Source: Mesorhizobium ventifaucium
Lineage (GTDB): Bacteria > Pseudomonadota > Alphaproteobacteria > Rhizobiales > Rhizobiaceae
Length of the DNA stretch: 64,000 nt
Assembly (NCBI RefSeq): GCF_935822925.1
Contig: NZ_CAKXZS010000008.1
Coordinates: forward strand, 141,315-205,314
Direction of reading: 5' to 3'
The translations under genes were made by a program, and so were the position numbers. Every line of letters starts with the position of its first letter. The first letter of the stretch is position 1. Below the pieces are notes generated by a model. The model was given only the letters and a program-made list of their open reading frames with translations, did no database searches and was not told where the DNA came from. Of the stretch, positions 1 to 9,959 are shown piece after piece.

Positions 1-459
1 GGCATTGCGCAAGGCATTATCGATGTGCTGGGTTCCGACCACGCCCCGCACACGCCGGCCGAAAAGGCAAAGCCCTATCCGGCCTCGCCGTCGGGCATGA
101 CCGGCGTGCAGACGCTGGTGCCGATCATGCTCGACCACGTCAATGCCGGCCGGCTGACGTTGCAGCGTTTCGTCGACCTGTCCAGCCACGGTCCGCAGCG
201 CATCTTCGGCATGGCCAGGAAAGGCCGCATCGCCGCCGGCTACGACGCCGACTTCACGATTGTCGATCTGAAGCGCCGCGAGACCATCACCAATGCGCAG
301 GCAGGCTCGAAGGCCGGCTGGACACCCTATGACGGCAGAGAAGTGACCGGGTGGCCGGTCGGAACCGTCGTGCGCGGCCGGCGTGTGATGTGGGAAGGCG
401 AGATCGTCACCCTCGGACAGGGCCGGGCGGTGGAGTTTTCCGAGGCGCTAGCGGTTTAG
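1..459 (+). CDS. pyrC: Dihydroorotase, C-terminal part (cut by window edge)
   Basis: The reading frame is open from base 1 and gives the last 152 residues of a dihydroorotase, the zinc amidohydrolase that cyclises carbamoyl-aspartate to dihydroorotate in pyrimidine synthesis. The GSDHAPHTPAEK segment near the left edge carries the conserved catalytic Asp and His region of the amidohydrolase barrel. The C-terminus shows the usual small beta domain (GRIAAGYDADFTIVDL, then a VRGRRVMWEGE strand), typical of the AllB/PyrC class I group. The start lies outside the window. Allantoinase or another cyclic amidohydrolase is a less likely alternative, because the metal-site residues of the N-terminal half cannot be seen. 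Confidence 0.85.
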   Translation, partial: GIAQGIIDVLGSDHAPHTPAEKAKPYPASPSGMTGVQTLVPIMLDHVNAGRLTLQRFVDLSSHGPQRIFGMARKGRIAAGYDADFTIVDLKRRETITNAQAGSKAGWTPYDGREVTGWPVGTVVRGRRVMWEGEIVTLGQGRAVEFSEALAV

Positions 460-506
460 ATCGGCGGACTTTCAAATCGCATCGTACCGCCGCTTATCTT
501 CTGTTT

Positions 507-549
507 GAGCATCGGATTTTCCCAAAAACCGGTATCCACTCCGATGCTC
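507..549. repeat. Intergenic palindromic repeat, copy A
   Basis: Perfect 10-bp inverted arms (gagcatcgga at 507-516, tccgatgctc at 540-549) enclose an inner segment with the aaaaccggt / tatccac signature. The same signature recurs near 16.74, 38.55 and 39.58 kb. The element lies between the dihydroorotase stop and the convergent secreted-protein gene. It looks like a member of a dispersed rhizobial intergenic palindrome family rather than a dedicated terminator, since no T-run follows. Confidence 0.6.
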
Positions 550-583
550 TGGGCGGGCTTGAGGGTAGGAGAGGCAATGCCGC

Positions 584-1402
584 TCAATCCCCTGCGACGA
601 AGAACGTCCACTGTCCATCCGGGGTGATGCCGACGCGGTAGAAGATGTAGGCGCCGAACTGCTTCATGCTGTCATAGTCGCCGGCAGTGACGATCTTGAA
701 CAGTTCGACCCGCTGCCTGGCGTCGAGCTTGTCCAGCGGCAGCGCGAAGAAATATGGCCAGACATAGAGCTCCTGCGGCGTGCCGACATCGACATGGACA
801 TAGCCGGCACTGAGCACCTCTTCCAGGATGGCGAGGATTTCCTGGCCTTCCGTGTCACCCGAAAGCCCTTTCAGGAAGGTGATCGGGTCGCCTTCGATCT
901 CGCTCAGCGACAATTGGGTCATCGCATCGCCCTGGCCGATCAGCGGCCGGAGTTTTTCGATGTCGCCGCTCTTGCAGGCCTCGATGATCAAATCGTGCAT
1001 GCGCCTGACCGGCTCCGGCAGCTTGCCGAGATCGTAGACGACCTCGGGCAAGGGTTCATCCGGGTCGGCTTGCGGATTGGCTATGCCACCATCGTCTGTT
1101 GGCCCGCCCGGTTCGATCTGTTCCCGTTCGTCGGGCGGCGTCGGTTGGCTGGCCGCAGGCGGCGTCGCGCCGAGCGGGCCGGGCGTCGGCACCGCGGTTC
1201 CGGGCGGCGACATGTCGTCGTCGGCGGGCGGCGTGACTGGCGAGGGCAGCTCCTCGCGCTTGATTTCACTCAAAGCATAGGCGGGGCTGATTGCGAGGGA
1301 AAGCGCCAGCGGAAACGCGGCGCAAAAAGCGGCGAGCTGGATGCTGAGGGCCAAGCCACGCGGCTGGCCTGACGTCGAAAAATTCACCGCCTGCCTCTCC
1401 AT
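584..1402 (-). CDS. Secreted proline-rich-linker protein, unknown function
   Basis: This 272-residue protein is not one I can assign to a named family. Residues 17-43 form a hydrophobic signal sequence ending in SPAYA, so export to the periplasm is likely. Residues about 50-115 are a low-complexity Pro/Asp/Gly linker. Residues 120-272 form a globular domain with alternating hydrophobic helices and the aromatic stretch ELYVWPYFFALPL. The domain ends with a YRVGITPDGQWTFFVAGD motif like those of other rhizobial envelope hypotheticals. It stands alone, convergent with the dihydroorotase gene. The start is taken as the most upstream ATG; the coding assignment is firm, the function unknown. Confidence 0.75.
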   Translation of the reverse strand: MERQAVNFSTSGQPRGLALSIQLAAFCAAFPLALSLAISPAYALSEIKREELPSPVTPPADDDMSPPGTAVPTPGPLGATPPAASQPTPPDEREQIEPGGPTDDGGIANPQADPDEPLPEVVYDLGKLPEPVRRMHDLIIEACKSGDIEKLRPLIGQGDAMTQLSLSEIEGDPITFLKGLSGDTEGQEILAILEEVLSAGYVHVDVGTPQELYVWPYFFALPLDKLDARQRVELFKIVTAGDYDSMKQFGAYIFYRVGITPDGQWTFFVAGD

Positions 1403-1505
1403 GATTCCGTCCAGATGCCCAGGCCCTTACAGGTGCCCAGACCCGCCCAGGTACCCGGGGCATAACGCCCAGGCGGCACGCGTTGGTCAACGAGCCTGAT
1501 GCCGG

Positions 1506-1784
1506 TCAGTGCCGCAGCCGTCCTGGTTCGAAGGCCCCGGCTATCACCTTTTCACGCATGCGGTCGAGCAGGGCAAGGGCCGAGGTCTCGCCATTGGCGC
1601 GCAGCATCTCGCCGAACGCGGTTTCGAGGGCCGCCTCGGCGATGATTTCCGGCTCAATTCCGGCCGAAAGCCCTTCCGCCCAGGCCTCGCTGTGGCTTTC
1701 CACTGCAGTCAGGCGCTTTTCTTCCCTGACCAGCGCGTCGATGTCGTTGACGCCATGTTCCATTGCGATGTCCACCCTTTTCAA
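1506..1784 (-). CDS. Small acidic conserved hypothetical protein
   Basis: A 92-residue, largely helical cytoplasmic protein with no signal peptide or membrane segment. It is rich in Glu and Ala, with heptad-like stretches (VREEKRLTAVESHSEAWAE), so it could be an adaptor or a small coiled-coil protein. I do not recognise the family. It is the only open frame here with rhizobial-style codon choice, and it is transcribed in the same direction as the secreted protein downstream of it (584-1402). The gene is probable, its role unassigned. Confidence 0.6.
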   Translation of the reverse strand: MKRVDIAMEHGVNDIDALVREEKRLTAVESHSEAWAEGLSAGIEPEIIAEAALETAFGEMLRANGETSALALLDRMREKVIAGAFEPGRLRH

Positions 1785-2122
1785 GCGGCGATCCGGCGGA
1801 TGCGGATCAGGCTTGGGCTGTCCCTTTTACACGCAGGTTAAGTAAGTACTTGTAAATACGACATTTCTGGGGTCGTTTCGACAAGGGTTCGTCACGTTTT
1901 GCAAACCTGCGTTCGATCCGATTCAAACTTAGCCGATTAGGCCGGCGAGCGGGATGAAAACCTTCAGTTTGAGTTAATTCCACATCCGCGCCGTAACGTT
2001 TCGTTAACATCGTTGCAGAAATGCAACACAACGATTGCACCAAGACGCAACCGAAACACAAGCGGGCCGAACACGAGCGAGCCGGACACAAGCGGGCCGG
2101 ACACAAGCAAAGGGAGCCAGGG
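1785..2122. other. Gap without gene; AT-richer, holds a 15-bp tandem repeat
   Basis: No credible gene is seen. The stretch 1835-2030 is more AT-rich than its surroundings and probably carries the promoter of the small gene ending at 1506. The right end (2056-2108) carries the 15-bp tandem repeat listed separately. Reading frames through the gap on either strand are shadows with poor codon use. Confidence 0.5.
2056..2108. repeat. 15-bp direct tandem repeat, 3.5 copies
   Basis: Units acacaagcgggccga (2056-2070), acacgagcgagccgg (2071-2085) and acacaagcgggccgg (2086-2100), followed by the partial unit acacaagc (2101-2108). The array lies just past the stop codon of the DUF2385-type gene on the minus strand. 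The 15-bp period is a multiple of three, so some frames would read it as a five-residue peptide repeat, but no gene spans it convincingly. It may vary in copy number between strains. Confidence 0.8.
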
Positions 2123-2500
2123 TCAGTTGCCGTAGCGCGAGGCGATGTCGCGCGACAGCGTCTCGCCTTCCTTCATGTAGCGGCTGATGGCTTCGGTCGC
2201 CGAGGCGGTACACTGCTTGTAGGTGCCGCCGAAGGAGCGGTAGCCGCGGTTGAAGCTGGCGATAAAGCGGGCGCGCCGCTCCGGGTTCGGGTTTTCCGAA
2301 GCAATCAGCTTCTCCATCTCCACCCGCCACTGGTCGCCCTTCTCGCCGCAGAGATTACGCAGGAAATGCAGCGACCCAAGCACCTCCGCCAGCCGCATCA
2401 GCCCCGGCTCGAACGGCGACTCGGCGGCCATGGCCGGCCGCGTCCCGATCGCCGTACTGGCGGCGAGGCAAGCTGCAAGGAAAAGCGATGCGCGGATCAT
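2123..2500 (-). CDS. DUF2385 / TIGR02301 family secreted protein
   Basis: A 125-residue exported protein of a family I know mainly from Rhizobiales (DUF2385/TIGR02301). Residues 1-25 are a signal peptide ending in AMA. The mature part has the family core: an LxxLAExLGSLHFLRNLCG segment, a second Cys (YKQCT) that could pair with the first, and the FNRGYRSFGGTY block. Length fits the family. Function is unknown; a periplasmic role is inferred from the signal peptide alone. It lies 48 bp downstream of the NUDIX gene on the same strand, so the two may be co-transcribed. Confidence 0.8.
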   Translation of the reverse strand: MIRASLFLAACLAASTAIGTRPAMAAESPFEPGLMRLAEVLGSLHFLRNLCGEKGDQWRVEMEKLIASENPNPERRARFIASFNRGYRSFGGTYKQCTASATEAISRYMKEGETLSRDIASRYGN

Positions 2501-2548
2501 AAATCTATGTGGCCAAACAATTTGTCGCCTGCAAGGCGATTTTGGACG

Positions 2549-2968
2549 TTACGCCCCTGTATTCCTGAGCAATTCTTCGGCAACGGCAAACACCGAAGCG
2601 GCAAGCGGCAGCGCCGTCATTTCGCTGAGTGTATAGAAGGCGGCGGTCTCGGCGTCGTCGCTGGCCACGGGCTCGCCGCTGGCATAGGTGGCGCCGAATA
2701 CCGTCAGCAGGTAGTCGACCGGGTGCCCGTCGCTGCCGCCGTCGATGTGGATTTCCCGAAGCGGGCGGTAGTTGCGCGCCTGCAACCCGGTTTCCTCCAG
2801 CAATTCGCGTTGCGCGGCTTGTTCCAGCGTTTCGCCGGCCTCGACCTTGCCGCCTGGAAACGCGTAAAATCCTTGCGAAGGCTGCCGCGCCCGCTTGACC
2901 AGCAGCACCGTGTCGCCGCGGACAATGGCGACCGATACAGCCGGCAGTATTTTACGCATCTCGTCCAT
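2549..2968 (-). CDS. NUDIX hydrolase
   Basis: A 139-residue single-domain NUDIX protein that would cleave a nucleoside-diphosphate-linked substrate with a divalent metal. The full NUDIX box is visible at residues 39-61: GG, then Glu at position 46, then REL and EETG at the end. The N-terminus starts directly with the first beta strand (ILPAVSVAIVRGD). Small size and FYAFPGGKVE resemble ADP-ribose pyrophosphatase or MutT-like members, but the substrate cannot be told from sequence. It is divergent from the SRAP gene at 3094, so the 125-bp gap between them holds both promoters. Confidence 0.9.
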   Translation of the reverse strand: MDEMRKILPAVSVAIVRGDTVLLVKRARQPSQGFYAFPGGKVEAGETLEQAAQRELLEETGLQARNYRPLREIHIDGGSDGHPVDYLLTVFGATYASGEPVASDDAETAAFYTLSEMTALPLAASVFAVAEELLRNTGA

Positions 2969-3093
2969 GGGTCTCCGATCGTCATTTGCTGCAGCCGGTT
3001 GTGGACCGGTCGGCGTGAGGAAGCATTAGCGGTTGCGCGACGCCGGTTCCATCGCCACCTTCACATCTGACCAATCCAACGAGTTTTTAGCTT

Positions 3094-3860
3094 ATGTGCG
3101 GACGCTTCGCCTTGACCGCCACGCCGGACCGGGCCGCCGCTTTTCTTGGTCTGCCAGAACTGGAGGATTTCCCGGCCCGCTACAATATCGCACCGACGCA
3201 GCCGGTGCTGATGGCGATTGCAGGCTTGCCGCGGGCGCCAGGTTCGAACCTGCCAGACCGGCAGCCGATGCTGGTGCGCTGGGGGCTGATCCCGGCGTGG
3301 GTGAAGGACACGCGTGAGTTTCCGCTGCTGTTCAACGCGCGCTCGGAGGGAGCAGCGGAAAAGGCCTCGTTTCGCGCCGCCATGCGCCATCGCCGCGCTT
3401 TGGTGCCGGCTTCCGGCTTCTACGAATGCGTCAATCAGGCGGCAAGAGGGGACAGCCCTATTGGGTGCGGCCGAAGCATGGCGGGCTTGTCGCCTTCGCC
3501 GGACTGATCGAGACCTATGCCGAGCCGGGCGGCTCGGAGATGGACACCGGCGCCATCCTGACCGTCAACGCCAATGCCGACATTGTTCATATCCACGACC
3601 GCATGCCGGTTGTGATAGATCCGCAGGATTTCGCCCGCTGGCTGGATTGCCGCACGCGCGAGCCGCGCGACGTGGCCGACCTGCTCAGACCGGCACAACT
3701 CGATTTCTTCGAGGCCGTCCCGGTTTCCGACCTCGTCAACAAGGTCGCCAACACCGGACCGGAGATTCAGGAAAGGGGCATGGCGGGCCGGAGCCCGAGA
3801 AGGCCAGGCGCCGGAAGCCGGGCGCGGACGACAGTCCAGATGAGCTTGTTTCAGCAGTAG
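3094..3860 (+). pseudogene. SRAP family protein (YedK/HMCES), frameshifted
   Basis: SRAP proteins form a thiazolidine crosslink through Cys2 with abasic sites in single-stranded DNA and so protect forks. The first frame starts MCGRFALT, with catalytic Cys2, and runs through YNIAPTQ, LFNARSE and GFYE. It then goes out of frame and stops at 3507. The second frame, from 3426, resumes exactly where family homology demands (RQSGGKRGQPYWV, then IHDRMP with the active-site His). A single missing G after base 3428 (GAATG|CGTCAA for GAATGGCGTCAA) explains everything: restoring it yields GFYEWRQSGG, the family motif. This is either a true recent pseudogene or a sequencing deletion. All other catalytic residues are intact. 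Confidence 0.85.
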
Positions 3861-3938
3861 CTGCTATTTCCGGGGACGCTTCAGCGCCTTCATTGCCGGC
3901 GCTCCCATTTACTGGCGAACGGCCGGGCGCGCGTCACA

Positions 3939-4094
3939 TCAGGCAGCGCGCGGCGAGGTGATCTTCTGCACCGGCTTCTTCTTCTTCGCTGTGTGGAGAA
4001 GGGCGGCGACAATCGCGGCTGGGCCGATCGCCCGGTATTGGCTGGCAAGCGCCGGTTGCTTGGCGCTGCTGGAGTCCTGCTTGGCTCGAGGCAT
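3939..4094 (-). CDS. Small basic alanine-rich protein, 51 aa
   Basis: A short minus-strand frame starts MPRAKQDSSSAKQPALAS and ends with a lysine cluster (TAKKKKPVQKI). It is preceded by agggaagag about ten bases upstream of the ATG, a plausible ribosome binding site. Codons use G/C at third positions. A longer overlapping frame on the same strand gives a peptide of odd composition and is rejected. The basic, low-complexity composition would suit a nucleic-acid-associated peptide, but that is inference. I do not recognise it. Confidence 0.45.
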   Translation of the reverse strand: MPRAKQDSSSAKQPALASQYRAIGPAAIVAALLHTAKKKKPVQKITSPRAA

Positions 4095-4482
4095 TTTTCT
4101 CTTCCCTGGTAACGTCTTCGTGTCCGCGTTTGCTGGTCGAATCCGACGAAATCGTGACGTCTGGTGGTCTAGCCGGCGAATGTTTCATGACTGTGCCGAG
4201 ATGTTTAATAAAATGTTTCATTGCGTCATTACCTGTGATCAAGCCACTCTTTTGCCGAAAGTTGCGACTTGACGGCAACACTGGGTGAGGCGATAAAGCC
4301 GCTCATGAGAACGTCTTTCGCCATTTGTGGCATCTGCATTATTGGCTAGCTTCACGCTGGTCCGGACGTTTTCGCCTATCTTCCTTCTAGAGTGGACAAA
4401 CGCCCCGGCCAGCAGGCTGGTGCCTGATTGCGTCTCGGCGCAAGTGGCCCCAACCAAAAAGTAACGCACCGGGAAGGCACGA
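4095..4482. other. Gap upstream of cysS; AT-rich with atgttt repeats
   Basis: No gene is seen between the small basic protein and cysS. The segment 4180-4260 is AT-rich and contains three near-identical nonamers: atgtttcat at 4180 and 4213, and atgtttaat at 4201. These could be regulator or promoter sites for the leftward small gene. The 200 bases before cysS should hold the operon promoter. A GGGAAGG ribosome binding site sits at 4471-4477. Confidence 0.4.
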
Positions 4483-5952
4483 ATGTCTGACGCATCGAAG
4501 GGCCTGCGCCTCTACAACACGCTGACGCGGACCAAGGAGGATTTCTTCCCGATCGATCCGCGCCATGTGCGCATGTATGTCTGCGGCCCGACGGTCTACG
4601 ACTTTGCCCATATCGGCAACGCGCGGCCAGTAATCGTCTTCGACGTGCTGTTTCGTCTGCTGCGCCATCTCTACGGGCAAGCGCACGTCACCTATGTGCG
4701 CAACATCACGGATGTCGACGACAAGATTAATGATCGCGCACTGCGCGATTTCGGCGCCGAGATTGCCTCCGGAAAGCTGTCGCTGAACGAAGCGATCCGG
4801 CGGGTCACCGAAAAGACCGCTGACCAGTTCCACAAGGATGTGGCGACGCTCGGCTGCCTGGAACCGACGGTCGAGCCGCGCGCCACCGAATTCGTCGAGC
4901 CGCGCGCCGATGGCAAAGTCGACATGATCTCCTTGATTCAACGGTTGATTGAACGCGGCCATGCCTATGTTGCGGCAGGCGAAGTACTGTTCGACACGGC
5001 CTCGATGCCGGACTACGGCCAATTGTCGAAGCGCAATCTCGACGAACAGCAGGCCGGCGCTCGCGTCGCCGTCGATCCACACAAGAAGAATCCTGGCGAT
5101 TTCGTGCTGTGGAAGCTGTCATCGCCGGAAGAGCCGGGCTGGGACAGCCCGTGGGGCAGGGGCCGGCCAGGCTGGCACATCGAGTGCTCGGCGATGTCGG
5201 CCGCCTATCTCGGCGAGGTCTTCGACATCCATGGCGGCGGGCTCGACCTGATCTTCCCGCACCACGAGAACGAGATCGCCCAGTCGCGCTGCGCCCACGG
5301 CACCGATGTGATGGCCAAGGTGTGGATGCACAACGGCTTCCTGCAGGTCGAGGGGCAGAAGATGTCCAAGAGCCTGGGCAACTTCTACTCGATCAACGAG
5401 TTGCTGGAGACGGAGACCTTTGGCGGCCGCAGATGGCCGGGCGAGGTGCTCAGGCTGGCGATGCTGATGACGCATTATCGCGAGCCGATCGACTTTTCCG
5501 TGCGCAAGCTGGAAGAGGCGGAAAATACGCTGCGCAAATGGAAGCGGGCGGCGGACCTTGTGCCAGCGGCGGCAAAGCAATTGCCGGTAGAAGTGGTGGA
5601 AGCCCTGTCGGACGATCTCGCAACCTATCCTGCGTTCCAGGTGCTGACCCGGCTTGCTGGTGAGGCCGTGGATTTCAATGCTGCCGGTGATGGCAACGCA
5701 ACCGCGTGCAACGATGCTGCCGCTTCGCTGAAGGCGGCGTTGCTGTTCCTTGGCTTCGACGTTACGCCGGCCAAGGTTGATGAAGACGCCATCGCCAGGG
5801 CGATCGCCAAACGCCTGACCCTCATCGCTGCAGGAAATTGGGCCGAGGCCGACCGCATCCGTGCCGAATTGCTGGCGCAAGGTATCCAGCTGAAGGACGG
5901 CAAGGACCCCGTCACCAGCGCCCGCATCACCACCTGGGAGGTAAAAAGATGA
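4483..5952 (+). CDS. cysS: Cysteine--tRNA ligase
   Basis: A class I aminoacyl-tRNA synthetase of 489 residues that charges tRNA-Cys. The catalytic Rossmann domain shows HIGN at 43-46, the first zinc ligand Cys34 in the CGPTVYDF motif, the GWHIECSAM zinc-binding Cys and the HHENEIAQS motif with further zinc ligands, and KMSKS at 293-297. A helical anticodon-binding domain follows. Length is slightly above the 460-residue bacterial norm because of a short insert around residues 120-145. It leads an operon whose next gene overlaps its stop codon by ATGA. The start has a GGGAAGG site 5 bases upstream. Confidence 0.97.
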   Translation: MSDASKGLRLYNTLTRTKEDFFPIDPRHVRMYVCGPTVYDFAHIGNARPVIVFDVLFRLLRHLYGQAHVTYVRNITDVDDKINDRALRDFGAEIASGKLSLNEAIRRVTEKTADQFHKDVATLGCLEPTVEPRATEFVEPRADGKVDMISLIQRLIERGHAYVAAGEVLFDTASMPDYGQLSKRNLDEQQAGARVAVDPHKKNPGDFVLWKLSSPEEPGWDSPWGRGRPGWHIECSAMSAAYLGEVFDIHGGGLDLIFPHHENEIAQSRCAHGTDVMAKVWMHNGFLQVEGQKMSKSLGNFYSINELLETETFGGRRWPGEVLRLAMLMTHYREPIDFSVRKLEEAENTLRKWKRAADLVPAAAKQLPVEVVEALSDDLATYPAFQVLTRLAGEAVDFNAAGDGNATACNDAAASLKAALLFLGFDVTPAKVDEDAIARAIAKRLTLIAAGNWAEADRIRAELLAQGIQLKDGKDPVTSARITTWEVKR

Positions 5953-6335
5953 TCGATCATCTTGGCATCACCGTTTCCGATTTCGACGCGTCGGAGGCGT
6001 TTTATGACAAGGCGATGGCGCCGCTCGGTGCCTCACTGCTCTACATGGTGCCGCAGGAATATACCGGCGGCGCCAAGGTCGGCGGCTATGGCCGCGACCG
6101 GCCGGTGTTTTGGCTGCATCAAGGCAAGGACAAGCCGAAGGACCGCCAGCATGTCGCCTTCACCGCGCGCAGCCGCGCCGAAGTCGATGCCTTCCACGCC
6201 GCCGCCATTGCCGCCGGCGGTAAGGATAATGGTGGGCCGGGCCTTCGTCCGCACTATCACGCGAGCTACTATGGCGCCTTTGTCTTCGACCCCGACGGCA
6301 ATAATATCGAAGCCGTCTGCCATGCCCCGGAGTGA
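5949..6335 (+). CDS. VOC (glyoxalase/bleomycin-resistance fold) family protein
   Basis: A 128-residue single VOC domain: [23 protein letters not shown] at the start, with a metal-type His at residue 4, ends in [15 protein letters not shown], whose Glu is the usual last metal ligand. Such proteins are metal-dependent lyases, isomerases, dioxygenases or binding proteins; the substrate cannot be deduced. The ATG overlaps the cysS stop (ATGA), which argues for translational coupling and fixes the start; the upstream-extended frame runs inside cysS. The next gene begins 5 bp after its stop. Confidence 0.85.
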   Translation: MIDHLGITVSDFDASEAFYDKAMAPLGASLLYMVPQEYTGGAKVGGYGRDRPVFWLHQGKDKPKDRQHVAFTARSRAEVDAFHAAAIAAGGKDNGGPGLRPHYHASYYGAFVFDPDGNNIEAVCHAPE

Positions 6336-6339
6336 AGCG

Positions 6340-6827
6340 ATGAGCCTGGATAACAGACCGGTCTACACAGGCGGCTGCCAGTGCGGCGCCGTGCGTTTCC
6401 GTGTCGAAGGCGCGCTGGGCGACGCCTCCGTCTGTCATTGCCGCATGTGCCAGAAGGCAAGCGGCAATTTCTACCTGCCGCTGGTGTCGGTGCGTGGCGC
6501 AAAACTCGACTGGACGCGCGGCGCGCCCAAACGCTTTCGTTCCTCCAGCGCCGCCTGGCGCGGTTTTTGCGCCGATTGCGGCACGCCGCTCACTTTCGAC
6601 GCGCCCGACGGCATCGCACTCGCCATCGCGGCCTTCGACCATGCGGAGGAGATCGCGCCGACCGTCCAGTGGGGCACCGAAGCAAAACTCCCCTATGTCG
6701 ATCACATCCACGAATTGCCTGGCGAGGATACGATGGCCGATATTTCGTCGTCCTCCTATCTCGCCGATCTCGTCTCTTACCAGCACCCCGACCACGACAC
6801 CGAACAATGGCCGCCGGAGGAAAGATC

Positions 6828-6831
<4 letters not shown>
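6340..6831 (+). CDS. GFA family zinc-binding protein (first of tandem pair)
   Basis: A 163-residue protein of the glutathione-dependent formaldehyde-activating enzyme (Gfa/CENP-V) family, a zinc fold. The signature is clear: GGCQCGAVRF near residue 10, CHCRMCQK near residue 33 and FCADCGTPL near residue 70, giving three CxC/CxxC zinc pairs. Family members are annotated as S-hydroxymethylglutathione synthases, but for most no activity is shown, so the function should stay open. An alternative ATG 18 bp upstream (6322) would overlap the VOC gene; the chosen start follows its stop. It is closely related to the next gene, so the pair arose by duplication. Confidence 0.85.
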
Positions 6832-8257
<1,426 letters not shown>

Positions 8258-8259
8258 TC

Positions 8260-9876
8260 ATGGGCCGCGAGCGCCTCTATCTCTTCGACACCACACTGCG
8301 TGATGGCCAGCAGACGCCGGGCATCGACTTTTCGATCGAGGACAAGATCGCCATCGCCGGGCTGCTCGACGAGTTCGGCGTCGACTATATCGAAGGCGGC
8401 TATCCCGGTGCCAACCCGACCGACACCGCCTTCTTTGCCAAGCACCGCACGGCAACCGCCAAATTCGTCGCCTTCGGCATGACCAAAAGGGCAGGGGCGT
8501 CGGCTTCGAACGATCCAGGCCTTGCCGCACTGGTCCAGTCGAAGTCGGACGCCATCTGCTTTGTCGCCAAGAGCTGGGACTACCATGTCCGCGTCGCGCT
8601 GGGTTGCACCAACGAAGAAAACCTCGAGGCGATCAAGGCCTCGGTCGAGGCGGCGGTTGCTGCCGGGAAGGAAGCACTGGTGGACTGCGAGCATTTCTTC
8701 GACGGCTTCAAGGCCAATCCCGATTATGCGCTGGCTTGCGCCAGGACCGCTTACGACGCCGGCGCGCGCTGGGTGGTGCTGTGCGATACCAATGGCGGCA
8801 CACAGCCGTCGGAAGTGCGCGCCATCGTCGAGAAGGTCATCGCCTCCGGCATTCCCGGAGACCATCTCGGCATCCATGCCCATGACGACACCGGCCAGGC
8901 GGTGGCGAATTCGCTGGCCGCCGTCGAGGCCGGCGTGCGCCAGATCCAGGGCACGCTGAACGGCATCGGCGAGCGCTGTGGCAACGCCAATCTGATCTCG
9001 ATCGTGCCGACGCTGGCGCTGAAGCCGGCCTTCTCCAACCGTTTTATGACGGGCATCTCGGCCGAAGCATTGGCCGGCATATCGCGCCTTTCCCGCGCCT
9101 TCGACGAATTGCTGAACCGCGCGCCGGAAGCGCAGGCGCCCTATGTCGGCGCTTCCGCCTTCGCCACCAAGGCCGGCATCCATGCCTCGGCGCTGGCCAA
9201 GGAGCCGGCCACCTACGAGCACGTGCCGCCGGAAGCGGTCGGCAACCGCCGCCGGGTCATGGTCTCGGACCAGGGCGGCAAGGCCAATTTCCTCGCCGAA
9301 TTGAAACGGCGCGGCATCGAAATGCCGAAAGACGACCACCGGCTTGACGCGCTGATATCAGTGGTCAAGGAGCGCGAGGCCGAGGGCTATGCCTATGAAG
9401 GCGCCGACGCCAGCTTCGAGCTGCTGGCGCGCAAGATGCTGCACGGCCTGCCGGAATTCTTCAGCGTCACCTCGTTCCGCTGCATGGTCGAGCGCCGCTT
9501 CGACGCCAATGGCCAGCTGAAGACGGTCTCAGAGGCGATCGTCAAGGTGCTGGTCGACGGCGAGGAGAAGATGTCGGTGGCGGAAGGGCACGGTCCGGTC
9601 AACGCGCTCGACATCGCGCTGCGCAAAGATCTCGGAAAATTCCAGAACGAGATCGCCGACCTCGAGCTTGCCGACTTCAAGGTGCGTATCCTCAATGGCG
9701 GCACTGAGGCGATCACGCGCGTGCTGATTGAATCGCATGACAGCACCGGCGCCCGCTGGTGGACGGTCGGTGTCTCAGAAAACATCATCGACGCCTCGTT
9801 CCAGGCGCTGATGGATTCGATCGTCTACAAGCTGATGAAGAACCGCGAGATGGCCGGGCTGGTCGCGGCGGAGTAG
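8260..9876 (+). CDS. cimA: (R)-citramalate synthase
   Basis: A 538-residue enzyme of the isopropylmalate synthase/homocitrate synthase family. Citramalate synthases condense pyruvate and acetyl-CoA as an alternative entry to isoleucine synthesis. The TIM barrel begins YLFDTTLRDGQQTPG (metal Asp, catalytic Arg), with GIHAHDDTGQAV for the metal His pair and GTLNGIGERCGNANL. The C-terminal third is the LeuA-type regulatory dimerisation domain. Overall pattern fits the TIGR00977 citramalate/isopropylmalate-like group rather than LeuA. An in-frame ATG at 8254 overlaps the pip stop, but GGGGA at 8248-8252 is best spaced for 8260. Substrate assignment is by family only. Confidence 0.85.
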   Translation: MGRERLYLFDTTLRDGQQTPGIDFSIEDKIAIAGLLDEFGVDYIEGGYPGANPTDTAFFAKHRTATAKFVAFGMTKRAGASASNDPGLAALVQSKSDAICFVAKSWDYHVRVALGCTNEENLEAIKASVEAAVAAGKEALVDCEHFFDGFKANPDYALACARTAYDAGARWVVLCDTNGGTQPSEVRAIVEKVIASGIPGDHLGIHAHDDTGQAVANSLAAVEAGVRQIQGTLNGIGERCGNANLISIVPTLALKPAFSNRFMTGISAEALAGISRLSRAFDELLNRAPEAQAPYVGASAFATKAGIHASALAKEPATYEHVPPEAVGNRRRVMVSDQGGKANFLAELKRRGIEMPKDDHRLDALISVVKEREAEGYAYEGADASFELLARKMLHGLPEFFSVTSFRCMVERRFDANGQLKTVSEAIVKVLVDGEEKMSVAEGHGPVNALDIALRKDLGKFQNEIADLELADFKVRILNGGTEAITRVLIESHDSTGARWWTVGVSENIIDASFQALMDSIVYKLMKNREMAGLVAAE

Positions 9877-9959
9877 GATTGAACCATCAGCGAAAGTCCA
9901 TTGATCCATCAGAACTTTGCGATGGTCTTGGCCCGGCGGCTGGCGCATAGCGTTGGGCC

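Noticed and set aside
3900..4281. 115-residue minus-strand frame over the small basic protein
   Set aside because: Peptide composition is implausible; the 51-residue frame in another phase has better start context and codons.
4282..4482. Possible T-box or tRNA-like leader of cysS
   Set aside because: T-boxes are not expected in this group and no specifier/antiterminator structure could be drawn.
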